Positions 15,997 through 24,135 of a DNA stretch of 64,000 nucleotides are shown here, piece by piece; within the stretch, counting starts at the first letter, position 1; each line of letters begins with the position of its first letter. The stretch spans positions 6,188-70,187 of the forward strand of contig JAXIPB010000104.1 of the NCBI GenBank assembly GCA_045403155.1, given 5' to 3'. The DNA is from JAXIPB01 sp045403155. GTDB lineage: Bacteria; Actinomycetota; Actinomycetes; Mycobacteriales; Micromonosporaceae. The position numbers and the translations under genes are program-made. Below the pieces are notes generated by a model that saw nothing but the letters and a program-made list of their open reading frames with translations, made no database searches and was not told the origin of the DNA.

Positions 15997-16277
15997 TGCG
16001 CGATCTTCCCGCGGATCCTGGACGGGAAGGGGAGTCGCGAGCGGACAGCCAACCTTCCGGGGCCCTACCTCCGCGCCGAGCAAGGGGTAGTGGCCGCGAT
16101 CCGGCGATCACCCGGTCGGTGTTACCCGTCTGGTTCCAGCGCCCCCAAGGCCCTCCCGCGATCAAGGACTTGTGGCCGTAGTTTGGTAATCGAATCGCGG
16201 CAAGAAGCCGTTGATCGGCGTGGTAAGTAAACAGTGCCTTCCGTCCGTGCGTTGTGAAAGCGGGTCGACGGAGGCGG

Positions 16278-17267
16278 ATGACATTCGAGGAGTACATGGC
16301 AGACGGTCGAAAGCGTCGCGCGCTGTTGCTGGCGGGAGCCGCCGCTGCCGCTGTGGGCGCCGTCGGGGTGCCGGCGGCGCTGTGGCTCCGCGACCGACAC
16401 CAGGGCCCGCCGCCGCTGCGGCCCAACATGCCTACGCCTTCTCCGGAGCCGACTGGTAGCGGCAACGTTCGGATCGCCATGAGGCTGCGCCCGACCTGGC
16501 TGCCCGAAGAGATGGTCGAGCTGCATCGCGGTGCGCAGCGCGGCGGTGTGGCGCAGACGCGGGTGTGGGCCACGCCAGGCGCGATAGCGGCGATGAGATC
16601 CCCGGACCCGGGCCACACATCGCTCGAGGGGAGCGTGACCCTCAGCATCCTTCCAGATATGGCGGCCGCTCCGCAGAGACGCTCTCCCGCGAACGCCACC
16701 GTGGGTGGCCAGCCGGCCTGGCTGGAGGCGTCGGCGGGCGGGCCGGCACATCTCAAGTGGTATCTGGAACGGGACGTGTTGGTCACACTTGACGTTTCGG
16801 CGATCTCGGACTCGGGCAGCGTGGCCCAGCGGATTGCCCACGCGCTGGTTCGGGATGTGGTGGCGGGATGTGAGACGTCGATGCGCTTCGGCTGGCTCCC
16901 ACCCCATGCGAGCCAGGTCTGGGACATCGACATCAGCGGTTGGAACGGCGAGTGGTTCCAAACGCTTGGGGCAAGGCCGACCAAGAACATCGGCTATGAG
17001 CCTGTCTGGGCGTACCTGGTCTCCGACCGCAGTCAACTGTTCGACTTCGTCGAAGGCGACCCGGCAACAATTCGCGGCCGGCCCGGCTTCGCGGGGATTG
17101 GTGGCGGGTATGGCGAGGCCGCAGTCGAGCTTGACGGCGGGCGCTGGCTGCGTGTGCTGTGTCAATCGGAGGACGATGGTGCACACGAGCGTGATTGCGC
17201 CGTTCGGGTCGCCAATGATCTGGTCATCGGACCTGACCCGTACCTCGGCTGGGTCGGCCGCCGCTGA
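16278..17267 (+). CDS. membrane-anchored hypothetical protein
   Basis: 329 aa from ATG 16278, chosen for GGAGG shortly before it; an in-frame start at 16254 is less likely. A short cytoplasmic tail, one transmembrane segment (ALLLAGAAAAAVGAVGV, residues ~12-32), a Pro-rich extracellular linker, then a ~270-residue exported domain. The domain contains RIAMRLRPTWLPEEMVE, GQPAWLEASAGGPAHLKW and three Cys. No known domain recognised. It is followed 43 bases later by the mycothiol-type enzyme gene; joint regulation is possible. Confidence 0.75.
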   Translation: MTFEEYMADGRKRRALLLAGAAAAAVGAVGVPAALWLRDRHQGPPPLRPNMPTPSPEPTGSGNVRIAMRLRPTWLPEEMVELHRGAQRGGVAQTRVWATPGAIAAMRSPDPGHTSLEGSVTLSILPDMAAAPQRRSPANATVGGQPAWLEASAGGPAHLKWYLERDVLVTLDVSAISDSGSVAQRIAHALVRDVVAGCETSMRFGWLPPHASQVWDIDISGWNGEWFQTLGARPTKNIGYEPVWAYLVSDRSQLFDFVEGDPATIRGRPGFAGIGGGYGEAAVELDGGRWLRVLCQSEDDGAHERDCAVRVANDLVIGPDPYLGWVGRR

Positions 17268-17310
17268 CGTCCGAACACGCCGACAAGCCGCCGTCGCGGG
17301 AAGGGACACA

Positions 17311-18084
17311 GTGCTGTGGCTCGGGTACGACCGGTATCAAGCGGAGCTCCTGGCCGAGACCGCCCGGCTCGCCACGGCCGTAACCGAGGTCGAGTCGCAC
17401 ACGCCAGTGCCTACGTGTCCGGAGTGGACTCTGCGGGACCTGGTCACACATGTCGGGACGGGGCACCGGTGGGCGGCCGAGATAGTCGAAGCTGGGCTGG
17501 CGACACCGCCGCCCTACGACGTCATCGATGCACCCCAAGAACAGGGCGCGTGGGCCGGTTGGCTTACCGCTGGCGCCCGAAGGCTGTCTGATGCGGTACG
17601 CATCGTCGGGCCGGACCGGCCCGTGTGGACCTGGCAGCCAGATAGGACATCGGGATTCTGGCTCCGCAAGATGCTGCATGACGAGATAATCCACCGGTTC
17701 GATGCGGAGCTTATCGAGGGGCGCCTCGGTGACCTGGCTTCCGACCTGGCTGCGGATGGAGTGTCGGACCTACTCGCGTCCATCGGCACGCTGTCACCAA
17801 ACGACGCCCCCGACCCCATCTTCGGCGGCCTCGTCGGCGCCGGCGAGACACTGCAGTTCGTCGCAATCGATGCGAGCCTGACCGTTGGCGTCTGGTTCGT
17901 GGAGCGGACGCCAGCCGGAGTCCGATGGCGCCATTGGCCGGCGCCGGCCGACGTGACGGTCCGGGCGCCAGCGCGCGAGCTGCTGCTCGTATTGAATCGT
18001 CGCCTGGACCCTGCTCAGCCTGGCGTGGAGATCAGCGGAGACCGAGCGCTGTTTACGCAATGGCTAGAGCACAGCAAGTTCTGA
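17311..18084 (+). CDS. maleylpyruvate isomerase family mycothiol-dependent enzyme
   Basis: 257 aa from GTG 17311 (AAGGGA upstream). The N-terminal ~150 residues are the MDMPI/DinB-like metal-binding bundle: VPTCPEWTLRDLVTHVGTGH (first His), then WLRKMLHDEIIHRFDAEL with HxxxxHRxDAE (near residue 130), the signature of this family. The C-terminal part, with GVWFVERTPAGVRWRHW and PARELLLVLNRRL, is the usual SCP2-like domain. Such enzymes use mycothiol, the actinobacterial thiol, in isomerisation or detoxification. Substrate unknown. Confidence 0.88.
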   Translation: MLWLGYDRYQAELLAETARLATAVTEVESHTPVPTCPEWTLRDLVTHVGTGHRWAAEIVEAGLATPPPYDVIDAPQEQGAWAGWLTAGARRLSDAVRIVGPDRPVWTWQPDRTSGFWLRKMLHDEIIHRFDAELIEGRLGDLASDLAADGVSDLLASIGTLSPNDAPDPIFGGLVGAGETLQFVAIDASLTVGVWFVERTPAGVRWRHWPAPADVTVRAPARELLLVLNRRLDPAQPGVEISGDRALFTQWLEHSKF

Positions 18085-18123
18085 CCGGACCTGGGACGGG
18101 GACGTGAACGCTCGCGCCAGCCG

Positions 18124-18867
18124 TCAATCGGAGAAGACCAGGCCCTCCGCATGCTCGATGATCTGAGCGACCGTGGGCGGAGACATGAGTAGTTCGGTGA
18201 TGCTTTCCGCGCTCGGGTCGCCGCTGGCGCGAATCCTCCGCACGGACTCGCCGACGTCGTACGACGTTTGTCTCAGGTGGACGTCCGACCCCAGAACAGC
18301 CCAGTAGGCGATTCCGGGCGGACCGTCGTGATATGGCAGACCGACACTCCCCGCGTTGACGCTGCGCATCCCGGTCACGGTCCGGTCGAACTGCAGGTGC
18401 GTATGGCCGGTGACCAGTGTCCTCTCGGGAATGAGCCGCGCGATTTCGGCGAGTCTGTCCGGCGGCGTACCCGGGGTCACCAGTTCCGTGTCGCTGCGCG
18501 GTGATCCGTGACAGAAGCGGACCGGGCCGAGACCGGCGATGTCCAGCACCGCACTTTCGAGGAAGCCGGCCAAGAACTCCACCGATGACGACGAGTGTTG
18601 TCCCAACATCCACAACTCGCGTGGCCCAGTCGGCGCGCGTGCGCCGCTCGCCAGCTCGACCACCGCCCGGTCGCCGTTGCCCCGGACGAAGAACGTCGGC
18701 TGGCTGGATTGACGTACCAGGTCGATCGTCTGATTCGGCTCTGATCCCCAGCTCAGGTCGCCGCAGTAGACCAGCGCGTCAACATCGCAGGCGTCGACAT
18801 CGGCGAGCACCGCCTGAAGCGCCGATACGTTGGCGTGAACGTCCGAGAGAACGGCGACACGACCCAC
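18124..18867 (-). CDS. calcineurin-like metallophosphoesterase
   Basis: 247 aa from GTG 18867 (AGAAG 8 bases upstream). Contains the full metallophosphoesterase motif set: AVLSDVHANVSAL (DxH), YCGDLSWG (GDxx), VRGNGDRAVV (GNxD variant of GNHD/E), FCHGSPR, and VTGHTHLQFDR (GHTH). It resembles YfcE/diadenosine tetraphosphatase-like cytoplasmic phosphodiesterases with two metal ions. Substrate unknown. It lies convergent with the preceding gene, the two stops only ~40 bases apart. Confidence 0.9.
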   Translation of the reverse strand: MGRVAVLSDVHANVSALQAVLADVDACDVDALVYCGDLSWGSEPNQTIDLVRQSSQPTFFVRGNGDRAVVELASGARAPTGPRELWMLGQHSSSSVEFLAGFLESAVLDIAGLGPVRFCHGSPRSDTELVTPGTPPDRLAEIARLIPERTLVTGHTHLQFDRTVTGMRSVNAGSVGLPYHDGPPGIAYWAVLGSDVHLRQTSYDVGESVRRIRASGDPSAESITELLMSPPTVAQIIEHAEGLVFSD

Positions 18868-19086
18868 GGTCAACACTTCTTAACGTTAGCCGCAGAGATC
18901 CGCTTCAGGCCAGCCGTACGCGGGGGTCGAGCACGGACGTCGCCCACGCCCGCCGCCGTCACGAGGCAGCCACCAGACTAAATTGCGCATTCCTAGCCCG
19001 GCACGATGTCCGAGCAGCGACGGCGGGGGCGCGGAGTCGTACTTTGGGCGGATCTCACTGGGCTTCCGGGCTCGTACGATGATCGG

Positions 19087-20220
19087 GTGCGCCGCCTCCT
19101 GCGTTCGGCCTGGGACGAGCCAGCGCCGGCTGACCCGCCGGGGCGTTCCTGGTGGGACTGGGCGCTCGTGGGCGTACTGGTGCCGGTCGCGATCCTGGAA
19201 GGCCTGCTGCGTCCCGACCTTCCCGCGCGTGTGGTCACGGTCGTGCTCGTGGCCGCCCTGGCGCCGACCTTGCTGTGGCGGCGGACGAGGCCGCTGCTCA
19301 TGCTCGCGATCGGGTTCGGCGCAGGCACGATCGTATCGCTGGCGATCGGTGCCGACCCGGACATGTACACAATGGCCTACCTGCTGCTGCTGCCGTACGC
19401 GCTGTTCCGATGGGGGTCGGGCCGGGCGATTCTCGGCGGGGTTGCGCTCATCATCGGCAAATCCGCGACATCCGTCGCGGCCGGACACCTGGGACTCGGC
19501 GACGCGGTCGGTGGCCTCGTCATCGTCGGCTCGACCTTCGCCCTAGCCGTGGCCCTGCGCTACCGTGCGGCTTCCCGTCGACGTGAGCTGGACCAGGTGC
19601 GGTTCCTGGAACGCGAGCGACTGGCCCGTGACCTGCATGACACCGTCGCGCATCACGTGTCCGCCATGGCCATCCGCGCGCAGGCGGGACTGGCGACGGC
19701 CGCGACGCAGCCCACCGCGGCAACGGATGCGTTACGCCTGATCGAGGCCGAGGCGTCGCGCGCACTGACGGAGATGCGCACGATGGTCCGGTACCTGCGC
19801 GACGACCGGCCGGCGGCCCTCACACCGAGCCCAAGAATCGCCGACCTCATCCAGCTCGCCCGGCGCCCCCGCACGGGTCCCTGTGTCGAGGTGGAGATCG
19901 TCGGCGATGTGGATTCCGTGCCGGCGTCCGTGGGGACGGCGGTCTACCGCTTGGCGCAGGAGTCCATCACCAACGCCCGCAGGCACGCTCGTCGAGCCAC
20001 GCGGATCGCGGTGCTCGTCGCCGCCGACGACAGCGCGGTACGCCTGCACATCAGCGACGACGGGGAATCGGTCCACGGAGTCCCCGCCGCATCCGGGTTC
20101 GGACTGGTCGGCATGGCCGAGCGGGCGCGCATGCTCGGCGGGACCTGCGAGGCCGGGCCAAACCCCGATCGTGGGTGGGCCGTCGCCGCGGTTCTACCTC
20201 GCACGGGAGCGGTACGGTGA
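19087..20220 (+). CDS. two-component sensor histidine kinase (NarL/DesK type)
   Basis: 377 aa from GTG 19087; TACGAT at 19075-19080 lies 6 bases before it, which suits a leaderless start. About five membrane helices in residues 20-155 with very short loops, so the stimulus is probably sensed within the membrane. A cytoplasmic HisKA_3 domain has the phosphorylated His in RDLHDTVAHHVS. The HATPase part shows QESITNARRHARRA (N box) and GFGLVGMAERARMLGG (G box). It overlaps the response regulator by 4 bases, so the two are translationally coupled. Confidence 0.92.
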   Translation: MRRLLRSAWDEPAPADPPGRSWWDWALVGVLVPVAILEGLLRPDLPARVVTVVLVAALAPTLLWRRTRPLLMLAIGFGAGTIVSLAIGADPDMYTMAYLLLLPYALFRWGSGRAILGGVALIIGKSATSVAAGHLGLGDAVGGLVIVGSTFALAVALRYRAASRRRELDQVRFLERERLARDLHDTVAHHVSAMAIRAQAGLATAATQPTAATDALRLIEAEASRALTEMRTMVRYLRDDRPAALTPSPRIADLIQLARRPRTGPCVEVEIVGDVDSVPASVGTAVYRLAQESITNARRHARRATRIAVLVAADDSAVRLHISDDGESVHGVPAASGFGLVGMAERARMLGGTCEAGPNPDRGWAVAAVLPRTGAVR

Positions 20221-20876
20221 GCATCCGGGTCCTCGTCGCCGACGACCAGGAGGTGGTGCGGACCGGGCTCACGATGATGCTCAATGCCCAGCACGGGATT
20301 GAGGTCGTAGCTGAGGCGGCCGACGGCCGGGCCGCCGTCGAGATCGCGCGGCGCTTGCGCCCCGACGTCTGCCTGCTCGACATTCGCATGCCGGGACTTG
20401 ACGGCATCGAGGCCACCCGGTTGCTCGCCGGGCCAGAGGTCCGCGAACCGCTCGCGGTCGTCGTCATCACGACGTTCGACCTCGACAAGTACGTCTACGG
20501 TGCCCTTCGGGCCGGCGCCCGCGGCTTCCTGCTCAAGGACGCTGGCACCGAGTTGCTCGCTCAGGCGGTCCGTGCGGCCGCCACCGGAGACGCGCTCATC
20601 GCGCCGAACGTGACCGCGCGGTTGTTGGCTGCATTCGCCAACGCAGGGCCCGCGCCGAAGCCCGCTCAGCCGATCGCCCCGGTCACCGACCGCGAGGAGC
20701 AGGTCCTGCTTGCCGTCGCCGCGGGAAGGACCAACCGGGAGATCGCCGACGACATGTACATCACGCTCAGCACCGTCAAGAGCCACATCGCGAGCCTCAT
20801 GTCGAAGATCGGTGCACGCAACCGGGTCGAGATCGCCATCTGGGCGTACGAAACGGGCCGGGTCGGCGACCGGTAG
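20217..20876 (+). CDS. LuxR/NarL-type response regulator
   Basis: 219 aa from GTG 20217, overlapping the kinase stop (GTGA). Receiver domain with acidic pocket VADDQ, the phosphorylated Asp in CLLDIRMPG (about residue 54), Thr in VITTFD and Lys in LLKDAG. C-terminal LuxR helix-turn-helix: TDREEQVLLAVAAGRTNREI followed by LSTVKSHIASLMSK. It should act with the adjacent kinase; the DUF2306 gene downstream is a candidate target. Confidence 0.94.
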   Translation: MSIRVLVADDQEVVRTGLTMMLNAQHGIEVVAEAADGRAAVEIARRLRPDVCLLDIRMPGLDGIEATRLLAGPEVREPLAVVVITTFDLDKYVYGALRAGARGFLLKDAGTELLAQAVRAAATGDALIAPNVTARLLAAFANAGPAPKPAQPIAPVTDREEQVLLAVAAGRTNREIADDMYITLSTVKSHIASLMSKIGARNRVEIAIWAYETGRVGDR

Positions 20877-21035
20877 GCCTGTGTCCTGTGTGGACGCCCG
20901 CTGGCCCGCGGCGCCCCTCGGACCGAAGCTCGATCGCCTCGTACCAAAGAACGACATCGCCGTAGATCCTTCGGCCGGTCGAGTCGAGGCCCGTGGACTG
21001 ATGAGCCGGGCGGGGCTTGTGGCCACGATCGAAGC

Positions 21036-21743
21036 ATGACCGATGTGAACGCAAAGGCCGCCGGGAAGCGGCGGGTGTGGCTCGTCCCGGCGGGGCTCAT
21101 CACGCTCAGCCTCGTGCCGATGGTGGCTGGCGCAGTGCGAATGACGGAACTGGCCCGGGGTGCGCAGGTGACCGCGGAGAACGAGCGCTTCGTCGAGATG
21201 CCGGTGCCCGTCGTGGTGCACATCATCAGCGCCAGCCTGTATCTCGTGGTCGGGGCGTTCCAATTCCTACCGGGGCTGCGTCGCATGCATTGGCATCGGT
21301 TGGCGGGACGGGCGTTGGTACCGCTGGGAATCGCCGCCGCGATGTCGGGCCTGTGGATGAGCGTGTTCTACGACCTACCTCCGTCCGACGGCGACTTGCT
21401 GCGGGCCTTCCGGCTGTTCTTCGGTACGGGTATGGTTCTCGCGATTCTGCTGGGCCTGGCTGCGGCGTTGCGACGGGACTTCAGGAGCCATCGCGCCTGG
21501 ATGATGCGCGGCTACGCGATCGGTCTGGGCGCCGGAACGCAGGTGTGGACCCTTGTGCCATGGCTGCTCGCGTTCGGGGTACCCGGCGAGTTCGCCCGCG
21601 CGATGCTCATGGCGGCTGGTTGGGTGATCAACCTGGTTGTCGCCGAATGGGTCATCCGATCGCGTCCGCTACGGCAAACCCCGAGCCGTCGCATCGCTCG
21701 CCGAGGTGACGCGTCGAACGCCCGAGTCCTCAGTGGGGCGTGA
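21036..21743 (+). CDS. DUF2306 membrane protein
   Basis: 235 aa, ATG 21036. Six or so membrane segments: an N-terminal VWLVPAGLITLSLVPMVAG, an extracellular loop, VVVHIISASLYLVVGAFQF, then RMHWHRLAGRALVPLGI with the conserved HRLAGR of the family, and HRAWMMRGYA near residue 157. Function of DUF2306 is not established; the conserved His/Arg pairs suggest heme or quinone interaction as in cytochrome b561-like folds, which is inference only. Located 160 bases after the response regulator, same strand. Confidence 0.85.
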   Translation: MTDVNAKAAGKRRVWLVPAGLITLSLVPMVAGAVRMTELARGAQVTAENERFVEMPVPVVVHIISASLYLVVGAFQFLPGLRRMHWHRLAGRALVPLGIAAAMSGLWMSVFYDLPPSDGDLLRAFRLFFGTGMVLAILLGLAAALRRDFRSHRAWMMRGYAIGLGAGTQVWTLVPWLLAFGVPGEFARAMLMAAGWVINLVVAEWVIRSRPLRQTPSRRIARRGDASNARVLSGA

Positions 21744-21808
21744 GAAGTCGCTATCCAGGCGCTGATAGATTGCGGATTATCCATGGTCGGCGCGAAGTGG
21801 AGATTGCA

Positions 21809-22750
21809 ATGGCAAAGGCGAGGTCACTATCGGCGATTACGGTATTCGTGTTGGTTTCCACCGGAATCGTCGGCGCACCGGTCCAGACTGCGGCCTTGGC
21901 GGCCGGTTCGTCGGTCTGCGACACCTCGACATCGGCGATCGCCGGCCGGCTCCTGTTATCGGAGCCCGGCGACGAGCGAAACGGCGGCAACCGCGAGCCG
22001 GACCTCGGCGAAGTTCATGAGGACCTCCCGGCCTCGGCGAAGGGGAAGGCCGACAAACGGTTCAGGGCGACCGTTCCGGTCTACTTCCACGTCGTGACCG
22101 ATGGGACCATCGGCGCGCTCACGGACCAGCAGGTCGCAGCACAGATCGACGTGCTCAACAACACCTACGCCGGCGGCGAGGGCGGTGCCGTGACCGGGTT
22201 CAGGTTTGAACTCGCCGACGTCACCCGAACCGACAACCCTGACTGGTTCTACGCGAACCCGGGCGGCAACTCCGAGCACTCCATGAAGCAGGCCCTGCGT
22301 CTGGGCGGCAACGACGCGCTCAACGTGTACTCGACTACCGCCGGCGCCTACCTTGGCTGGGCCTACCTGCCGTCGATCGTGACCAAGCCCGGTCAGGCGT
22401 ACCTGGATGGCGTCGTCATCGACTGGGAGTCCTGGCTCGGCACGTCAACCACCTACGCCGGTCGCTACGACCAGGGCGAGACCGGCACCCCCGAGGTCGG
22501 CCACTGGTTGAACCTGGAGCACACGTTCTTCGGCGGATGCAACGCCAAGGGCGACTTCGTTGACGACACGCCCGCCCAGAAGGTGCCGACCAATGGCTGT
22601 CCGGAGGGCAAGGACACCTGTCGCGAGCCCGGGCTCGACCCGATCCACAACTACATGGACTACTCCTACGACTCCTGCTACACCGAGTTCACCGCCGGCC
22701 AGACCCAGCGGATGCGGGACGCCTGGCTCTTCTACCGCGCGGCAGCATAG
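21809..22750 (+). CDS. secreted M43-type zinc metalloprotease with altered active site
   Basis: 313 aa from ATG 21809 (GGAG upstream). Signal peptide with hydrophobic AITVFVLVSTGIVGAPV, then a propeptide, then the pappalysin-type catalytic domain: ATVPVYFHVVTDG, LNVYSTTAGAYLGWAYLPS, DGVVIDWESW, the zinc region and NYMDYSYDSCYTEFTAGQ (Met-turn and C-terminal helix). The zinc-binding HExxHxxGxxH is here PEVGHWLNLEH: the first His codon CAC is CCC (Pro). The following His, Glu and the rest are intact. With one of three zinc ligands lost, protease activity is doubtful. Confidence 0.88.
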   Translation: MAKARSLSAITVFVLVSTGIVGAPVQTAALAAGSSVCDTSTSAIAGRLLLSEPGDERNGGNREPDLGEVHEDLPASAKGKADKRFRATVPVYFHVVTDGTIGALTDQQVAAQIDVLNNTYAGGEGGAVTGFRFELADVTRTDNPDWFYANPGGNSEHSMKQALRLGGNDALNVYSTTAGAYLGWAYLPSIVTKPGQAYLDGVVIDWESWLGTSTTYAGRYDQGETGTPEVGHWLNLEHTFFGGCNAKGDFVDDTPAQKVPTNGCPEGKDTCREPGLDPIHNYMDYSYDSCYTEFTAGQTQRMRDAWLFYRAAA

Positions 22751-22797
22751 CCGCACCATCAGACCCGGCCGCGGTTTGTCGGCCGCACACGAGAACG

Positions 22798-22823
22798 CCC
22801 TCCTGGCAGCGATGCCGGGAGGG
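22798..22823 (+). terminator. hairpin after the M43 protein gene
   Basis: CCCTCC-t-GGCA / TGCC-g-GGAGGG forms a 10-bp stem with one mismatch and a 4-base loop, 48 bases after the stop. No long T run follows, as is common in high-GC genomes. Confidence 0.6.
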
Positions 22824-23047
22824 TTCGTGCTGGTCAATATATGCAGGGTTGCACGTGCCTCGAGCCAGGTGATGAGTCCCTGACCAGCAGTCTTGTGGTC
22901 GCTGCGCGCTGCGCTTGCGTATCCATTTGTCGATGCCGATACTGACTACATCGTTCGTAAGGAATGCGCCGCCAACAAACCCGCGGTGCGTCCTCCAGCG
23001 TCCACACGGGGCTCACCCCCGGTCCCATGACTCTCGAGGAGGAGACA

Positions 23048-23926
23048 GTGAGATTCAAGTACAACAATCCGAGGGGGCGAGTCGTTCGACTGCTCGCTGC
23101 TACCGTCGGTGCGGTCGTCGTCAGTGTGTTCGTCCTGCCGACCAGCGCGACGTCGTCGCCTCAGGACTACAGCGCCACTCAGCTTTCCTCCGTGAGTAAC
23201 GCGGTAACGGAGTCAGGCGTCGAGGGCATCGCTTGGTACGTAGACACCGCCGCCCACCGCGTAGTCGTCACCGCCGACAGCAGCGTCTCCGCCCGCGAGA
23301 TCGCGACGCTCAGGCGCGCTGCCGGCGTCAACGCAGGTGCCCTCCGGATCCAGCGTGCGGCCGGCGTGTTCAGCCCCCTGCTTTCGGCCGGTGACGCCAT
23401 CTACGGCGGTAAGTACCGTTGCTCGCTTGGCTTCAACGTGGTTAGCGGCAGCACGTACTACTTCCTCACCGCCGGGCACTGCGGAAAACTGGCCAGCACC
23501 TGGTACACCAACTCCGGCCACACCACGCTCATCGGCCCGACCGTCAATTTCAGCTTCCCGGGCAATGACTACGCGCTGGTCCGCTACGACAACCTCTCCC
23601 TCAGTCACCCCGGCGGGTTCAGCGTCGGCGACGCCTTTGTCGGGGAACGTGTGACGCGTGATGGGTCCACAACCGGAATCCACACTGGAACCGTGACCGC
23701 ACTCGACGTCACGGTCCGTTATGTCGGCCACCCCGGCGGCAAAGTGAGCGGCTTGATCCAGACCAACGTGTGCGCGGAGCCCGGCGACTCTGGCGGTGCG
23801 CTCTACGATGGCAGTACAGCGCTAGGCCTCACCTCCGGCGGTAGCGGCAACTGCTCGAGCGGCGGCACAACCTTCTTCCAGCCCGTTCGCGAAGCGGCCA
23901 ACACGTACGGCGTGACCATCTACTGA
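23048..23926 (+). CDS. secreted S1-family serine protease, streptogrisin-like
   Basis: 292 aa from GTG 23048, preceded by GAGGAGGAG. A signal peptide (LLAATVGAVVVSVFVLP), then a short pro-region (residues ~35-95) with the repeat-like SSVSAREIATLRRAAG, then a ~190-aa mature protease beginning near AIYGGKYRCSLGFNV. Catalytic triad: His in YFLTAGHCG, Asp in NDYALVRYD, Ser in CAEPGDSGGALYDG. Cys pairs (CSLGF…GHC, CAEPG…NCSSG) match the two disulfides of streptogrisins. Likely an extracellular, general protease; it lies in tandem with the inactive-looking M43 protein. Confidence 0.93.
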   Translation: MRFKYNNPRGRVVRLLAATVGAVVVSVFVLPTSATSSPQDYSATQLSSVSNAVTESGVEGIAWYVDTAAHRVVVTADSSVSAREIATLRRAAGVNAGALRIQRAAGVFSPLLSAGDAIYGGKYRCSLGFNVVSGSTYYFLTAGHCGKLASTWYTNSGHTTLIGPTVNFSFPGNDYALVRYDNLSLSHPGGFSVGDAFVGERVTRDGSTTGIHTGTVTALDVTVRYVGHPGGKVSGLIQTNVCAEPGDSGGALYDGSTALGLTSGGSGNCSSGGTTFFQPVREAANTYGVTIY

Positions 23927-23932
23927 TCCACT

Positions 23933-23977
23933 CGGCGGCCCGGCCGACAGCCTGCTAGTTCTGCGGCCGGGCCGCCG
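23933..23977 (+). terminator. strong 14-bp hairpin after the S1 protease gene
   Basis: CGGCGGCCCGGCCG (23933-23946) pairs perfectly with CGGCCGGGCCGCCG (23964-23977) around a 17-base loop, starting 7 bases after the stop. It separates this gene from the convergent ABC exporter operon and may act in both directions. Confidence 0.8.
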
Positions 23978-24135
23978 CCAATTCTTCTGCGGCTCGGTCG
24001 CGACGCCCGCGGCCACGGCGCCGAGTGACGCCGGACCCAAGCAGCAGTGTTCGACGGACATTAGGGACCGACCGCGGAAACGCCGCAGGCATGGGCATGA
24101 CGGGGACCTTGAATCCGTCCGCCCCACGTGACGAC

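Noticed and set aside
16705..17310. Long N-terminal extension of the mycothiol-type enzyme
   Set aside because: It overlaps the membrane-anchored gene in another frame and has no homology; GTG 17311 with AAGGGA is the natural start.
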